Shown: positions 1 through 11,280 of the stretch, piece after piece
How positions within the stretch are numbered: the stretch's first letter is position 1
Layout of the letters: every line of letters begins with the position of its first letter
NCBI GenBank assembly: GCA_012931725.1
Contig: CM022949.1
Span: 6,813,529 to 6,877,528, forward strand
Source of the DNA: Litsea cubeba
Lineage: Eukaryota > Streptophyta > Magnoliopsida > Laurales > Lauraceae
DNA length: 64,000 bases
Direction: 5' to 3'
Made by a program: the position numbers and the translations under genes
Notes under the pieces: model-generated
Seen by the model: only the letters and a program-made list of their open reading frames with translations
Databases searched by the model: none
Told to the model about the DNA's origin: nothing

Positions 1-936
1 AGAACTAGAGAAAAAAAAGAACTAGAGAAAAAAAGAACTAGAGAAAAAAAAGAACTAGAGAAAAAAAAGAACTAGAGAAAAAAAAGAACTAGAGAAAAAA
101 AAGAACTAGAGAAAAAAAAGAACTAGAGAAAAAAAAGAACTAGAGAAAAAAAGAACTAGAGAAAAAAAAGAACTAGAGAAAAAAAAGGAAACAGAGAAAA
201 AAAAGAACTAGAGAAAAAAAACTAGAGAAAAAAAAGAAACTAGAGAAAAAAAGAACTAGAGAAAAAAAGAACTAGGAAAAAAAGAACTAGAGAAAAAAAA
301 GAACTAGAGAAAAAAAAGAACTAGAGAAAAAAAAAGAACTAGAGAAAAAAAAGAACTAGAGAAAAAAAAGAACTAGAGAAAAAAAGAACTAGAGAAAAAA
401 AAGAACTAGAGAAAAAAAAGAACTAGAGAAAAAAAAGAACTAGAAAAAAGAACTAGAGAAAAAAAAGAACTAGAGAAAAAAAAGAACTAGAGAAAAAAAA
501 GAACTAGAGAAAAAAAAAGAACTAGAGAAAAAAAAGAACTAGAGAAAAAAAAAGAAAAAAACTAGAGAAAAAAAGAACTAGAGAAAAAAAGAACTAGAGA
601 AAAAAAGAACTAGAAAAAAAAAGAACTAGAGAAAAAAAAGAACTAGAGAAAAAAAAGAACTTAGCAGAAAAAAAAGAACTAGAGAAAAAAAAGAACTAGA
701 GAAAAAAAAGAACTTAGAAAAAAAAGAACTTAGAGAAAAAAAAGAACTAGAGAAAAAAAAAGAACTTAGAGAAAAAAAAGAACTAGAGAAAAAAAAGAAC
801 TAGAGAAAAAAAAGAACTTAGAGAAAAAAAAGAACTCGAGAAAAAAAAGAACTCGAGAAAAAAGAACTAGAGAAAAAAAGAACTCAGAGAAAAAAAAGAA
901 CTAGAGAAAAAAAAGAACTAGAGAAAAAAAAGAACT
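1..936. repeat. A-rich minisatellite, 16-17 bp unit
   Basis: Roughly 55 copies of a unit reading AGAACTAGAGAAAAAAA fill the left edge. Most variation is in the length of the A run, with rare variants such as AACTTAGAG, AACTCGAG and GGAAACAGAG. The array is already under way at base 1, so its true length is unknown. It stops at a T run near 937 and lies outside the CACTA element that begins at 1204. No coding potential is seen. Confidence 0.97.
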
Positions 937-1203
937 TTTTTTTTACATATGTAAGTTCAGTTGGATGTGTCAGGCATTTATGAATATATTCAATTGGATG
1001 TGTTTCATGTCATGTACGTGTTTTCATGTTAGGTGCCCAATCATCTCAATCGTTTCATGTTATATGCAATTATTAGAGTGGATTCAACTGAATGCGTTCG
1101 TGATGTGTGTTGTGGTTTGTAGTTAAATTTGTTGAATGTGTTCTTCATGATTATTTGAGCACCTTTCTTAGCATGCTTATGTGAGTAAATGTGGAATAAT
1201 GCT
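937..1203. other. Left flank of the CACTA insertion
   Basis: AT-rich single-copy-looking sequence between the minisatellite and the CACTA end. The last three bases, GCT (1201-1203), are repeated at 19673-19675 and form the left target-site duplication. No gene seen. Confidence 0.6.
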
Positions 1204-1232
1204 CACTACAACAAGTTTCACTTTTGGCGACG
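1204..1232 (+). repeat. CACTA left terminal inverted repeat
   Basis: CACTACAACAAGTTTCACTT followed by TTGGCGACG pairs with the right end at 19644-19672. There is one mismatch in the first 22 bases and partial matching beyond. GCT at 1201-1203 is the target duplication. Confidence 0.92.
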
Positions 1233-2125
1233 AATTTTTTCGTCGCCAAATGTCATATTTTCGTCGGCAAAACTCATCCCCGACGAAAATGTTTTCGTCG
1301 GCTATTCGTCGGTAAAACCCCGTCAGTAAAATATTTTACCGACGAAAATTTTTTTTGTAGGCAAAAATTAGAGCTTTACCGACGTTTTTTGACCTTTACC
1401 GACATAATATTTCGTCGGGCAAATGATTTTATTTTTGTAAAATTACTTGTTGTTACTTTTGCCGACGAAATAAATACGTCGGCAAAGGTATTTTTAATAT
1501 TTTAATTTGATTTTTACATTTTGCGACGAACTTTTCGTCGGCAAATGTCATTTAATTTTTTTAATTTTATTTTAACTTTTGCCCACGCACATTTCGTCGC
1601 CATATATCATTTTATTTTTTTTTAATTTTATTTTACATTTTGCGACGATATTTTTCGTCGGCAAATATAATTTCGAATTTTTTTTTTAATTTTTATTTAT
1701 TTTTTGCCGACGACTTATTTCGTCGGCCAATGTTATTTTAATTTAATTTTAATTTGGCGACGGAAAATTTGCGTCGGGGAAAGGGCTTCAATTTTTTAAT
1801 TTAATTATTTTATATTTTTTACCGACGATAATTGCGTCGGCAAAAAGTCTTTTATTTATTTTGAAATTTTATTTTTATATTTTGCGACGAAAAAAAGTCG
1901 TCGGCAAAGTAAATTCTTTTATTTGTTATTTTTTTTTAAAATTTTCTGTTTATCCTTTTTGCCGACGTATCCTTTCATCGGCAAAACCCCATTTATTTTA
2001 TTTTTTAATTGTCTTTTAATTTTTGCCGACGATTATTTTCGTCGGCAAAAGTCTTTAATTTTATTTTTTTTAATTAGATTTTCACTTTCGCCGACGAAAA
2101 TGTCCCTATTTTCGTCGGCAAAGGT
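1224..2125. repeat. CACTA left subterminal repeat region
   Basis: At least a dozen short inverted units alternate CGACGAAA-type and TTTCGTCGGCAAA-type motifs, spaced about 60-90 bp by T-rich DNA. In CACTA elements such motifs are known binding sites for the element's DNA-binding protein; that role here is inferred. The ORFs crossing this stretch follow the repeat and are not genes. Confidence 0.88.
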
Positions 2126-2589
2126 GTTTTTTTTTTTATTTAAATATCCTATTTATTTTTCCATTATAATTTCCTATAAACCTGTTTATACACCTGTTCA
2201 TATACCTATTTCAAGATAAAAATGCAATGACAAAGCAGTTACTAAGTAAACAAACAACCATTTATATTTTTCATTAAATGATTCGTCTCATTAAACTAAT
2301 ATTACAATCAATAACGATACAGTCTGATATAAATGTCCAATATATACATAAATAAAATGAAAAAAAGTCCAGCACCCCCACAAGTTTGCAACCGGCCCCA
2401 AAACTTCAACTTTTCGAAAAGCGTCCATCAATCTGCAATGAAAAAAACAACATTAAAATCTTTTCAATTAATTAAATTATAAATGAAACATAAACATGTA
2501 TATATAAAACTCATCAACCAAAAGTCCAATTCACTAACCGTCAATTTCCTACAAGTTACTTTTGCATTGAGCATCGTACTCGTGCAGAT
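2126..2589. other. CACTA interior, nothing recognised
   Basis: AT-rich sequence between the subterminal repeats and the 172-bp array. No coding or RNA feature seen. Confidence 0.5.
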
Positions 2590-3306
2590 TTTTGAGATGT
2601 TCGATGGCCGTTTCCCGTTTCAACCTACGACGGCCTAGATTTTAGTCTAAGTATTCAGAATTAAACGTTTTTTAGGTTCAACTATCAAAACCGGGAGTCC
2701 TATCTGCGTACCGTCAGCTCCTAACAGTCTGTCTACCCACGAGAGAAGTGCTCGTGCCGGTTTCCGAATTTTCGGGTGACCGTTTCACGTTTCGGACCCC
2801 CGGCGGGCCGTTTTCTAGCCTAAGTGTTGGGAAAATTCACATGTTTTGCTTTAATTCTCTAACCGGGAGTCCTCTATGCGTACCGTCAGCTCCTACAGTT
2901 CTGTCTACCGCGAGCGAAGTGCCCTTGCCTGGTTTCAGACTTTTTCCGCGGCCGTTTCCCGTTCCGGACCCCCGGCGGGCCGTTTTGTAGCCTAAGTGTT
3001 GGAAATACCATGTTTTCGGGCTTTAATTCTCTAACCGGGGAGCCTATTTGCGAACCGTCAGGTCCTACAGAAACTCTGCCCACGAACGAAGTGCTCGTCC
3101 GGTTTCGGAATTTTTCCCCCTCCCGCGGCCGTTCCTGTTCCGGACCCCCGGCGGGCCGTTTTTCTAGCCTAAGTTTTGGAAATTAACATGTTTCGGTCTT
3201 AATTCTGTAACCGGGAGCCCTATCTGCGAACCGTCAGTTCCTACAAGTCACTCTGCCCACGAGCGAAGTGCTCACGCCTGTTTTGGAATTTTCCCACGGC
3301 GGTTTC
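2590..3306. repeat. 172-bp tandem repeat, block 1
   Basis: A degenerate first unit is followed by about four recognisable units. Conserved landmarks are CTGCGTACCGTCAG, GAAGTGCTCGTGCCGG, GACCCCCGGCGGGCCGTTTT and CTAACCGGGAGTCC. The block is cut by the LTR element at 3307, and the GTTTC just before the cut (3302-3306) is that element's target duplication. It continues in block 2 at 10743. Confidence 0.9.
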
Positions 3307-3697
3307 TGTTAGGAATTTTGTGTATTGCAAGTTGATGGATTCATATCATTTTAATCATCATTTGATTTCTCACACTTGCATTATTTTAGAAAACATTGAA
3401 ATCTTATTTTATCCATGCATTGTTTTTTAAATATGGTAAAACTCATGTTTATGCATGAATTGGTTTTAATTTTGGATGCAATTGATTTTGTAAAAGGAAT
3501 TTCAAAATTCAAGCTTAGCCTAAGTTTTAAAGTTTCAAATGATTTGTGGCTTTTTATGATTCATGATTTTAAAAATACTTAGATTGATTTAAATCATGTT
3601 TCAAAGCTTGATTAATGGCCCCAACAAGTCCCACATCAAAAATCTTTGAAAATTGCAAAAGTATGCAAAATGGGAAAAGTGACCCAGGGCCCAGTGT

Positions 3698-3836
3698 ACT
3701 CGGTCGACCGGGTACACATCTCGGTCGACCGCGTACACTGCGGGTCGACTGGGCAGAGAGCCGTTGGCTCTCCAACGGTCATTTTTTCTGACCGTTAAGG
3801 GTCGGTCGACCGGGCCTGTCATGGGGTCGACCGGGG
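3698..3836. promoter_or_regulatory. Palindrome cluster upstream of the LTR TATA box
   Basis: CGGTCGACCG (a perfect 10-bp palindrome) or a close variant occurs about five times in 140 bp. The cluster ends about 25 bp before TATAAAAAAGG at 3863. The 3' LTR has the same cluster at about 9374-9511. Palindrome arrays in the promoter region of the LTR are known for maize Sireviruses; an enhancer role here is inferred. Confidence 0.75.
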
Positions 3837-3860
3837 ACAACGCAGAAACTCTGTTTTCTG

Positions 3861-3873
3861 TGTATAAAAAAGG
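3861..3873 (+). promoter_or_regulatory. LTR TATA box
   Basis: TGTATAAAAAAGG lies directly downstream of the palindrome cluster and is repeated as TGTATAAAAAGG at about 9535 in the 3' LTR. It is the best candidate core promoter of the element. Confidence 0.6.
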
Positions 3874-4684
3874 CTTCATTCCCTTTGGAAAAAAGTTGGA
3901 ACTTTTGAACAACTTGGAGCCTTCTTGGAGGTTGTTTGAAGAGAAGATAACGGGGATGAACCAAGGGGATTACGAAGGTCATTAAGGAGGCTAAAGCTTG
4001 GATCATGAAGTTAAATCTCCAAGTAAGCTTTGGCTTTAATTTAATCATAGTTTCATGCTTGGTTTTAATCTTTGGTAAATGTTTTTAGCATGATAACTAT
4101 GATGAAATGAATTCATGTACTTCCATTCAATCTTTGATCTTAAGTTGTAATGAATTCTTTTCTTTGATTCAAACTTAGTTTAGTTTTAAACTTTGTTAAA
4201 CATGTTATGTTTAAAACTTTGGATTTCTTTATAACATGTTAATTTAACTGGTTTGAATCATCATTGTTGTTTTCAATCTTTTAAAACCTTTGTTAAATCT
4301 TGTTTTTGAAAACAACACTAAAAAATGCATCACATGTTTAAGGCAAATTAATTTCATACAACTTGTGAGCCTTGATTTTTTAAATCATCAACAAGTTAGG
4401 ATTTGTTCATGTGATTGCATTAAACTTCAATCAATTCTTTCTATGTGCTTTAATCTTTGAATTGCTTTGAGCATATATTCATTGGACTTTACTTTTAAAC
4501 TTGATTGAAGTTGTCACACACACACCTCATTAGCATACATCTTTGCACTCATTAGTGTGTTGTGTGAGTTTAGTTTTCACTTTCAAATTAGCCTATTAAA
4601 GAGGCATTGTAACTTTGAGCTTAATTGTAATCTCTTAGAGTGTTTTGGTGAAAACACTTTCTTTGAGAGAAGTCATTTGATTGT

Positions 4685-4812
4685 AAGGTTATTGCTTAGC
4701 CATATAAAAGCATTGTGTAAAGGTTATTGCTTAGCCTATAAAAGCACATTGTAAGGTTATTGCTTAGCCTAGAAAAGCATAGTTGTAGAGGTTATTGCTT
4801 AGCCTTTTGAAA
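4685..4812 (+). repeat. Short repeats inside the LTR
   Basis: AGGTTATTGCTTAGCC followed by AAAAGCA recurs four times at about 33-bp spacing. The same array is present at about 10357-10485 in the 3' LTR. Confidence 0.8.
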
Positions 4813-5073
4813 AGCATATTAGTGGAAATCCGGTGGGGTGTGAGAGCACAAGCCGGTAGTGGATGTAGGCACGTTGGCCGAACCACTATAAATATTGTGT
4901 TGTGGTGCATGCTCTTGTGATGATTGTATGTATTTAGCTTCCGCATTGTGCTTGTTATCATCACTAGTGACTAGTTAGTTTATAGAAAATTAAAATTGGT
5001 CATAGTTAGTCACTATTAGTAGCTCACCCTATTCACCCCCCCCTCTAGGGTTAGGATCCCAAGGACTTTCAAT

Positions 5074-5085
5074 TGGTATCAGAGC
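5074..5085 (+). other. Primer-binding site (initiator Met tRNA)
   Basis: TGGTATCAGAGC lies 2 bp after the CA end of the 5' LTR. It is the usual complement of the 3' end of initiator methionine tRNA in plant Copia elements. Confidence 0.92.
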
Positions 5086-5170
5086 AAGGTTACTCCATTT
5101 AGGGCTTAAACACCCGGAGTTGATCCTCTCTATCTAGATCCTTGAGTTAGAACCCTATTAGTGTTTTTCT

Positions 5171-6627
5171 ATGAAAATCATTAGAATGGATTCCACTATG
5201 ATAGACTTTGTAGATTCTTGTGTAGATTCTTCTAGATCCCTTCTTCTTCCATCTATTGGAGATTCAAACATTGAATTTAAAGTATCTCAACTTGAATCCA
5301 AACTTAAATTAAAAGAAGAAGAAATTAATGAAAATGAAGATGACATTCAACAAGCCTATGATGAATTATGTACATTTTCCTTAGAGCTTGTTAAGAAGAA
5401 TAAAAGATTAAAAGAAGAATCTAAAAGACTAAACCAAGAATTAGTCTCTTCAAAAGATGAACTTAGAGAAAAAGAAGAATTAATAAATTGTGCAGAATCT
5501 AAGTTCATGATCTCTTTGCATAATCTATCTAATATTAAAGATGATCTAAGAGAATCAAAGATAGATTATGATAATCTTAATAAGGAAAATTCAAAACTAA
5601 GAGATCAATTAAAAAGGCAAGATGAAAACATTAACAACCTAGAATCCAAGTTGAATATCTCTAAGGAAAATTTATCTAATGCTCAAATTAAGATAAACAC
5701 TCTAGAACTTGGATCCAATGTTATTAATGAAATTAAATTTGAATTAAAACTTGCCAATGAAGAGCTAATCAAATTTAAGGGAATTGAACAAGAACTAACT
5801 AAAGTTAAAAATGAGAATTCAACCCTTAAACCAAGTCACTCAACTTGAAACATACAAACAAAAGTATGAGTGTAAATTTACCCAAAGTGAAGAAAGATTG
5901 GAAAAGTTATTTAAATTGGGGTAAATCAAAAGGAGATAGGACGGGTCTTGGATTTGATAGGAATACCTCATATGACCCTAAATTCACCAACACTTTTGTG
6001 AAAGGTAAGTCCTCATTCTCTAGCACTCACACTTCTTTGCCCATGTCTAAATGTAATTATTGTGGCATTGAAGGACATTTTAGGTTTGAGTGCAAACAAA
6101 GAAGAAACAATGTGTCTAAATCCATATTTGAACCAAAGAAAGGTAAATCAAATTCTATGATGGATAAGACACCAAAAACCAAGGAGAACTCCATGAAGCT
6201 TAAACAAGTAAAATCAATTAAGAAGGAGTCTCCTAAAATAGATTCTAAAAAGATTAAACAAGTTAAATCAAGTTTAAAAGAATCTATAAATAAAAAGGTT
6301 CTCAACCTACCTCCCTTAACTCAACAAATGAAAGAACTTTTGAAGAAAGTTGCAAAGATAAATTTGAAATTCAAAAGTCAATTAAAGGGAGGAGATAAGA
6401 AGAAAAGAAAAATGGTTCAAACCCCAAAGAAGCAAACTCACCAAAAGACTAATCACCAATCTAAGCTAAACTTAGTTAAATCTATATCTCATGGTGATAA
6501 GTCTAAGTTAATAATTTATCAAGTTAAATCTCCTAGAGTTGGTGAGAAGTTTAAGTTAGACCTCAAAGTTCATCCATCCCAAGACCTTAGGTGGATTCCC
6601 AAAGTTAGACAAATAGACAAACCTTAG
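5171..6627 (+). pseudogene. Gag of the gag-only element, broken by two frameshifts
   Basis: The first part (5171-5848, 225 residues) is a long charged heptad-rich region, very likely coiled coil, rich in Lys, Glu and Asn. The second part (reading frame of 5845-6627) carries the zinc knuckle CNYCGIEGHFRFEC (CX2CX4HX4C) near 6049-6090 and a very basic Lys-rich tail. The part between them continues in a third frame (QLETYKQKYE..., from about 5835), so one ancestral frame appears to have two single-base shifts near 5830 and 5915. The 5845 start is not a real start: it is a TTG in mid-frame. Gag forms the particle and binds RNA. The shifts may be mutations or homopolymer assembly errors. Confidence 0.82.
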
Positions 6628-8660
6628 GGCCTTGGACCTCATTGACCAACCTATCCTTTATAGGTAAATCCTTTTGTTGGTCATGTTGCATTTGCATTTT
6701 GTTATTTCATAGTTACATTTCATAAAATGCAATGCTTGTTTATGATCAATTGATTTTGTTTTCATGCACCATACTATTTACATATCATGGTTTTCAAAAT
6801 CTTTTGATTATAATTTCATCTTGATAGATTTGCGTATTGCTTTCATTTAGTTTATATATCTTTTATGCATTTCTACATGTTCAATTGATTATGGTTTCAA
6901 AAGCTTTCATAGCTAGATCCTACATAATCAATTGATTTCGCAAAATCATTTGTTTAAATGTCTTGGTAAATTTTGTTTTAAAAAAAAAAAACAAATGATT
7001 TAAATGAATTTGGATTTTCCATGAAATTTCTAAGTTATATCTTTTGATATGGAAAATATGTTTTCTTCAATTTCATACTCATTTTGTCCATTGTTGGATT
7101 TTGTTTATGATTTGAAGATTGTTTGAATGGAATTGCTTTAAAAACATCATTAGTTATATTCTTCAAAGCATGTTCCATGTTGTCATTTCCTTTGTATTTG
7201 ATTATGCCATTTTCAAATGGAAATGAATGTTATGATAGACTTTTTGCATCTATGATCATTTAGTTACATTCGTTTTTTATGCAAATGTTTATTTGGTTCC
7301 TTGTATGGTTGTGCTCTTTAATTATTTTTGTAGTTACCATACTAGAACCCAAAAATCCATCCTCTTGCTTTCTAGTTTTTATTTTTCTTGGATGGTTATG
7401 TTGTTGACTCATGTGTATAATTTCTTATTGGTATCATTCATTATACATGTTTCAACTTCATAGTAGTGTTTGATCATATGAACCTCTTTGAAATTCATTT
7501 CTTGAATTACATAGTTATATCTCTTGAATGATGGATTTCTTAGATGTTGTATTCATATGGTTGACACTTTGGAAATTGCATATTCTTATAAGTCATATAT
7601 TTTCAAAATGCAATTTCTCATGTTCATCACTATGCTCAATAGTTATATCATTAAAGTGATGAATATTCATTTATGTTGCTTGATGGAATCTTGTGTTTGT
7701 CACATGCTTGCTCTCAAACATGTTCCATATTCAATTGGTAATCAAATGATATCATTTTCAATTAGTATAACTTCCAATTGATGTTATATATTTGTGATAA
7801 ACCTTGTGCACATTGGATTAAACTTGATAGTAATATGTCTTTGTTCCATGTCACATTCCATTAGCTTCATAAATGGTCATGTTTGCCACCTCTCTTGCTT
7901 ATTTGGTTAAATCTCGTGACCACCATGTTTATGTGTTAATAATCTTGGTTGGTTAATGATTGAGGTAGGCATCATGGTTTGAATTTCATTTCACTCATCT
8001 TACACTTGATAGTCATATTTTATGATTGAGTGAAATGATTTCAAAATTTACATAGCATATGTTTCATAGTTATATTATTTGATGCTATGTTTAGTAAACC
8101 CCTTATCATCATGGATAGCTCTAACTTGGATTAATCCTTCTAGTTACATTCCTTAAGTCCATTTTAGAGTGATTGAGCTAATAAGTCATACTCTTAAATC
8201 TCAATTGATATGGTTCCTATTTCAATTGGTATCCATGATAGATTAACCTTTTGACCTTGCTCTTCAACTTTCCTTAAGCTTATAGGTCAATTGGTTTCTC
8301 TCCAATTTGGTAATTTGATCATTGAGCCTTATAGTTAATCATTATCAATTGGTATCTAATCCTTCCCTTGAAGTTATCCCTCAATTGGTTAAACCATCTT
8401 CTTCTTGCATCTAATAGTTATATTCTTGTCAAAAGTATGACAAAAGAAGATTATGGATTGAGGGGGGAGTAAACCTTCTAAGGAAGCATTAGAGATGATC
8501 AAATTCACCATTGCTATTCCCTTATAACTTACTCACATGCATAATAGCCTGTTAAGTATTTCATTTTCGATTTCATTTGTTAACAGGTGCTACTAAAGGT
8601 ATTTTCCTTGTTTCATGTGTGTAGGTACCTTTCTTCAATTGCTACCTTTGCAATTTAATG
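6628..8660 (+). other. Internal non-coding region of the gag-only element
   Basis: About 2 kb of AT-rich DNA where an autonomous Copia element would have protease, integrase, RT and RNase H. No catalytic motif or long frame was recognised in either strand. Motifs of the type ATAGTTATAT and CAATTGGTAT recur through it, so it looks like degenerate repeated sequence, not a simple deletion of pol. Confidence 0.6.
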
Positions 8661-8662
8661 GC

Positions 8663-8979
8663 AAAGGGGGAGAAAGGATTAAGGGGGAGAAAATGCTCTA
8701 GCTACCCAAAAAGGGAGAAAGATCAAAGGGGGAGAGAGCATTCAATGGCAAAGGGAGAGAAAGACCAAGGAGAGAGAGTGCTTGGTCTAAGGGGGAGAGA
8801 AGATAAAAGAAAGAAAGCTTGGAGCTAAGGACAAGAAGAATGAAGATCAAAATAGCTAAAGCCCAAGCTAAGTGAAGGAGCATCCGAAGATTTCAAGCCG
8901 TGTCAAGCCAAGGAGCTGAAGACTTAGTGTGAGGTTTAGTGTTAAGTTAAGGTTTGCCATCAAATTGCAAAGGGGGAGA
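8663..8979 (+). promoter_or_regulatory. Multiple polypurine tracts
   Basis: AAGGGGGAGA or a one-base variant occurs about seven times (near 8663, 8681, 8708, 8725, 8750, 8789 and 8968). The last copy abuts the 3' LTR at 8981 and should be the primer for plus-strand DNA synthesis. Multiple polypurine tracts are a known Sirevirus feature. Confidence 0.8.
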
Positions 8980-8980
8980 T

Positions 8981-10742
8981 TGTTAGGAATTTTGTGTATT
9001 GCAATTTGATGGATGCATATCATTTTAATCATCATTTGATTTCTCACACTTGCATTATTTTAGAAAACATTGAAATCTTATTTTATCCATGCATTGTTTT
9101 TAAATATGGTAAAACTCATGTTTTATGCATGAATTGGTTTTAATTTTGGATGCAATTGATTTTGTAAAAGGAATTTCAAAATTCAAGCTTAGCCTAAGTT
9201 TTAAAGTTTCAAATGATTTGTGGCTTTTTATGATTCATGATTTTAAAAATACTTAGATTGATTTAAATCATGTTTCAAGCTTGATTTAATGGCCCCCAAC
9301 AAGTCCCACATCAAAAATCTTTGAAAATTGCAAAAGTATGCAAAATGGGAAAAGTGACCCAGGGCCCAGTGTACTCGGTCGACCGGGTACACATCTCGGT
9401 CGACCGCGTACACTGCGGGTCGACTGGGCAGAGAGCCGTTTGGCTCTCCAACGGTCATTTTTCTGACCGTTAAGGGTCGGTCGACCGGGCCTGTCATGGG
9501 GTCGACCGGGGACACGCAGAAACTCTGTTTTCTGTGTATAAAAAGGCTTCATTCCCTTTGGAAAAAAGTTGGAACTTTGAACAAACTTGGAGCCTTCTTG
9601 GAGGTGTTTGAAGAGAAGATAAAGGGGATGAACCAAGGGGATTAAGAAGGTCATTAAGGAAGCTAAAGCTTGGATCATGAAGTTAAATCTCCAAGTAAGC
9701 TTGCTTAATTTAATCATATGTTTCATGCTTGGTTTTAAATCTTTGGTAAATGTTTTTAGCATGATAACTATGATGAAATGAATTCATTACTTCCATTCAA
9801 TCTTTGATATTAAGTTGTAATGAATTCTTTTCTTTGATTCAAACTTAGTTTAGTTTTAAACTTTGTTAAACATGTTATGTTTAAAACTTTGATTTCTTTA
9901 TAACATGTTAATTTAACTTGTTTGAATCATCATTGTTGTTTTCAATCTTTTTAAAACCTTTGTTAAATCTTGTTTTTGAAAACAACACTAAAAATGCATC
10001 ACATGTTTAAGGCAAATTAATTTCATACAACTTGTGAGCCTTGATTTTTTAAATCATCAACAAGTTAGGATTTGTTCATGTGATTTGCATTTAAACTTCA
10101 ATCAATTCTTTCTATGTGCTTTAATCTTTGAATTGCTTTGAGCATATATTCATTGGACTTTTACTTTTTAAAACTTGATTGAAGTTGTCACACACACACC
10201 TCATTAGCATACATCTTTGCACTCATTAGTGTGTTGTTGAGTTTAGTTTTCACTTTCAAATTAGCCTATTAAAGAGGCATTGTAACTTTGAGCTTAATTG
10301 TAATCTCTTAGAGTGTTTTGTGAAAACACTTTCTTTGAGAGAAGTCATTGATTGTAAGGTTATTGCTTAGCCATATAAAAGCATTGTGTAAAGGTTATTG
10401 CTTAGCCTATAAAAGCACATTGTAAGGTTATTGCTTAGCCTAGAAAAGCATAGTTGTAGAGGTTATTGCTTAGCCTTTTGAAAAAGCATATTAGTGGAAA
10501 TCCGGTGGGGTGTGAGAGCACAAGCCGGTAGTGGATGTAGGCATGTTGGCCGAACCACTATAAATATTGTGTTGTGGTGCATGCTCTTGTGATGATTGTA
10601 TGTATTTAGCTTCCGCATTGTGCTTGTTATCATCACTAGTGACTAGTTAGTTTATAGAAAATTAAAATTGGTCATAGTTAGTCACTATTAGTAGCTCACC
10701 CTATTCACCCCCCCTCTAGGGTTAGGATCCCCAGGACTTTCA
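8981..10742 (+). repeat. 3' LTR of the gag-only element
   Basis: Starts TGTTAGGAATTTTG and ends GGACTTTCA. It is nearly identical to 3307-5071; most differences are single-base homopolymer length changes. GTTTC at 10743-10747 is the right target duplication. Confidence 0.93.
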
Positions 10743-11280
10743 GTTTCCCGTTCCGGACCCCCGGCGGGCTGTTTTCGAGCCTAAGTGTTGGAAATTACCA
10801 TGTTTCGGTCGTAATTCTCTAACCGGGAGACCTATTTGCGAACCGTCAGTTCCTACAAGTCACTGTGCCCTCGAACGAAGTGCTCGTGCCGGTTTCGGAT
10901 TTTTCCCGCGGCCGTTTCCCGTTTCGGACCCCCGGCGGGCCGTTTTCCTAGCCTAAGTGGTGGAAAATCGCAAGTTTCGTCGTTATTCTCTAACCGGGAG
11001 TCCTATCTGCGTACCGTCAGCTCCTACAGTTCTGTCTACCCTCGAGCGAAGTGCTCGTGCCGGTTTCCGAATTTTCGGGTGACCGTTTCCCGTTTCGGAC
11101 CCCCGGCGGGCCGTTTTCCGAGCCTAAGTGTTGGAAAATTGCATGTTTCATCGTAATTCTCTAACCGGGAGTCCTATCTGCGTACCGTCAGCTCCTACAG
11201 TTCCGTCTACCCTCGAGAGAAGTGCTCATGCCGGTTTCGGATTTTTCCCGCGGCCGTTTCCCGTTCCGGACCCCCGGCGG
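10743..11280. repeat. 172-bp tandem repeat, block 2
   Basis: About three units that continue block 1 after the LTR element. The block ends in CCCGGCGG (11273-11280), the left duplication of the hAT MITE. Confidence 0.92.

Larger units (their letters stand above)
3307..5071 (+). repeat. 5' LTR of the gag-only element
   Basis: Starts TGTTAGGAATTTTG and ends GGACTTTCA. It contains CGGTCGACCG palindromes at about 3698-3836, a TATA box near 3861 and a repeated motif GGTTATTGCTTAGCC at about 4685-4805. The matching copy is at 8981-10742. Confidence 0.93.
3307..10742 (+). mobile_element. Gag-only (TR-GAG-like) Sirevirus-type Copia LTR retrotransposon
   Basis: A complete element of 7,436 bp. It has TG...CA LTRs of 1,765 and 1,762 bp and a GTTTC 5-bp duplication on both sides (3302-3306, 10743-10747). 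A primer-binding site for initiator Met tRNA sits 2 bp after the 5' LTR, and several polypurine tracts precede the 3' LTR. The only coding content is a gag region (5171-6627). No protease, integrase, reverse transcriptase or RNase H was recognised in the other ~4 kb, so it must be mobilised in trans. Gag-only LTR elements are known in plants as TR-GAG. Repeated AAGGGGGAGA tracts and palindromes in the LTR promoter are Sirevirus traits. The LTRs differ mainly by one-base indels, which suggests recent insertion. Confidence 0.9.

Noticed and set aside
1..936. CRISPR-like array
   Set aside because: The units are contiguous with no unique spacers; a plant minisatellite explains them.
3601..4048. 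Minus frames within the LTR (also at 9243-9762)
   Set aside because: The same frames occur in both LTRs, read through the palindrome cluster and show no protein family.
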